Part shown: one piece after another, positions 62,921 through 64,000 of the stretch
How the letters are laid out: each line of letters opens with the position of its first letter
Numbering within the stretch: the stretch's first letter is position 1
From: UBA4802 sp964509195
GTDB taxonomy: Bacteria > Spirochaetota > UBA4802 > UB4802
Assembly (NCBI GenBank): GCA_964509195.1
Contig: CAZDWJ010000001.1
Location: forward strand, 496,001-560,000
DNA: 64,000 bases
Direction: 5' to 3'
Program-made: the position numbers and the translations under genes
The notes under the pieces: generated by a model
Seen by the model: the letters and a program-made list of their open reading frames with translations, nothing else
What the model was told of the DNA's origin: nothing
The model's database searches: none

Positions 62921-63736
62921 ATGACTTTACAGCAACAATTCAGCGAAGCATTGCGCCTGGAACAGGAAGGCAATTTTAAAGAAGCACTACAATTATACAC
63001 ACATATATTGACAGTTGATAATACCTACAGAGCAGCACTAATCAATCTGGGTTCCCTATATTATCGCATGAAAAAGTTAAAACATGCGCTAGATTGCTTT
63101 TTACGTGCACTGCAATTAAAAGAAGATTATATTGTATTGTTTAATATTGGAAGCCTCTATTTCAGATTGGGCCAGTATAAAAAAGCTATCATAACCCTCA
63201 ATCAGTGCAATAAATATAATCCTGATTTTTTTATTGCACTTCTTGTTAAAGGAGTAGCGTTCAGTAAATTAAACAATTATAAAGCTGCTCTTGTGTGTTT
63301 TAAAGAAGTAATTAAAAACAATCCTTCAAATAAAGTTGCATTAACGGCAATTATACTTTTGTATTATGAACAAAAGAATTATGCAGAAGCTTTGCGCTTT
63401 TTGCAGCAATATGACAAGTATTACAATACATTCAGGTTTAAGGCGATAACTTCAGATATTATTCTGCAATGTGCCAAGCAAAATGAAGGGAAGCTTATAT
63501 CCCATTTATTGCAGAAAAAGGAATTTAAGCAATTTGATGAATATATTGCAACAATTCCGCCTTCCATTTTTAATGATAGCAAGGGTACTATTGATAAAAA
63601 AATACAACAGCTGGAAAGGGATGTCCAGAAGGAGCCAACACCACAAGCTTTCCTATCTCTAAGCCTGTGCCATTTGTTTGTTGGAAACAATCACACCGCA
63701 CTTCAGTACCTAGCAAGGGCAGCTAAAGCAGAGTAA
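62921..63736 (+). CDS. TPR repeat protein, 271 aa
   Basis: No signal peptide, so cytoplasmic. At least four tetratricopeptide repeats from residue 5 to about 150 (for example AALINLGSLYYRMKKLKHAL). The C-terminal 100 residues are helical with a partial last repeat (FLSLSLCHLFVGNNHTALQYL). AAAGG precedes ATG 62921. It is probably a protein-interaction scaffold, perhaps tied to the upstream diguanylate cyclase by co-transcription. No specific partner is visible. Confidence 0.85.
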   Translation: MTLQQQFSEALRLEQEGNFKEALQLYTHILTVDNTYRAALINLGSLYYRMKKLKHALDCFLRALQLKEDYIVLFNIGSLYFRLGQYKKAIITLNQCNKYNPDFFIALLVKGVAFSKLNNYKAALVCFKEVIKNNPSNKVALTAIILLYYEQKNYAEALRFLQQYDKYYNTFRFKAITSDIILQCAKQNEGKLISHLLQKKEFKQFDEYIATIPPSIFNDSKGTIDKKIQQLERDVQKEPTPQAFLSLSLCHLFVGNNHTALQYLARAAKAE

Positions 63737-64000
63737 TTAGAAGAATAAAAACTTTATAGATCCAATTATTAATATACCAGCAAATATTTTTTTTGAAAGC
63801 TCCTGATGATTCTGTTTTAATTTATTCCAGAAAATTGCTGCAAGAAACATCAAGGCTGTGAGAACAAGAAAAACGACCACACACTCTGCAGTATCAAACT
63901 TCAGGCTAACAATTTTTTCAAGTGATTTCCCATTGAAAATGTGGCGGTACAGTATTTGAAGATGTAGCCAGTACACTAACAGTGATTCTCTGCCAATATA
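63737..64000 (-). CDS. Polytopic membrane protein, C-terminal 87 residues (partial)
   Basis: The frame is open through the right edge (TAT at 64000), so the start lies outside the window; the GTG at 63976 is internal. The visible part begins YIGRESLLVYWLHLQILY, typical of the last helices of DUF1624/HGSNAT-like or acyltransferase-like membrane proteins (GR-x-SL-x-Y-x-x-H). Two more hydrophobic helices follow. It is convergent with the TPR gene (stop codons adjacent). Confidence 0.6.
   Translation of the reverse strand, partial: YIGRESLLVYWLHLQILYRHIFNGKSLEKIVSLKFDTAECVVVFLVLTALMFLAAIFWNKLKQNHQELSKKIFAGILIIGSIKFLFF

Noticed and set aside
1..64000. CRISPR arrays, prophage or integrative elements
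   Set aside because: No regularly spaced direct repeats, integrase, transposase or phage structural genes were seen on either strand.

Overview
The window looks like a chromosomal segment of a low-G+C, diderm, flagellated spirochaete. The main evidence is a FlaB-type flagellin (23224-24072) with the spirochaete core sequence, many lipoproteins with relaxed lipoboxes, an LptE/LpoB-type outer envelope, and fatty-acid oxidation genes. From memory the flagellin most resembles Leptospira and Brachyspira FlaB; the genus cannot be fixed from the sequence alone. No rRNA, CRISPR array, prophage or intact insertion sequence was seen. There is one tRNA gene. Gene density is high, mostly in short operons.

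Layout. 1-783: N-terminal membrane part of a predicted ETF:quinone oxidoreductase-like protein. 1034-2813: a FlgT/LPP20-like lipoprotein and a small unknown protein. 2821-9355 (minus): unknown protein, sensor kinase, response regulator, glgC and a GH57 glucanotransferase. 9611-11358 (plus): rdgB, TPR lipoprotein, nth. 11321-18803 (minus): two unknown proteins, then amidohydrolase - two cyclic-nucleotide-binding proteins - tRNA-Arg - prfA - prmC. 19080-22646: GDPD, two small unknowns, class III adenylate cyclase. 23224-28252: flaB, lipase-like hydrolase with a lysine-rich tail, RCK potassium channel, degenerate hybrid kinase. 28323-31806: PDZ-containing COG3014-like lipoprotein, LpoB-like lipoprotein, a decayed fragment and a Nudix protein. 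31981-34066: membrane sensor-like protein, STAS/zinc-ribbon protein, charged protein. 34074-44112 (minus): lipoprotein, giant GH13-glycogen synthase fusion, lptE, holA, class I adenylate cyclase. 45079-48372 (plus): thiolase, 3-hydroxyacyl-CoA dehydrogenase, acyl-CoA dehydrogenase. 48705-54343: GAF kinase, pncA, an SBP-kinase gene broken by one stop, Cys-rich protein, amrS. 54368-61617 (minus): dut, rnj, uppP, ftsK, then a CsgG/TPR protein. 61805-64000: diguanylate cyclase, TPR protein and the C-terminus of a membrane protein.

Functional themes. (1) Storage glucan: glgC, a GH57 4-alpha-glucanotransferase and a 1613-residue GH13-GlgA fusion, with glgC directly behind a response regulator. (2) Fatty-acid oxidation feeding electrons to quinone. 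(3) cAMP: one class I and one class III cyclase plus two cyclic-nucleotide-binding proteins. (4) Envelope assembly: LpoB, COG3014-PDZ, LptE, UppP, FtsK.

Most unusual signals: the GH13-GT5 fusion; an over-represented octamer GGCGATAG (10 copies, two of them in a 17-bp inverted match); a 15-codon leader ORF with four tyrosines ahead of the 3-hydroxyacyl-CoA dehydrogenase; a flagellin leader with two CsrA-like sites; a COG3014-PDZ/LpoB pair; and a sensor kinase cut by a single in-frame TAA.
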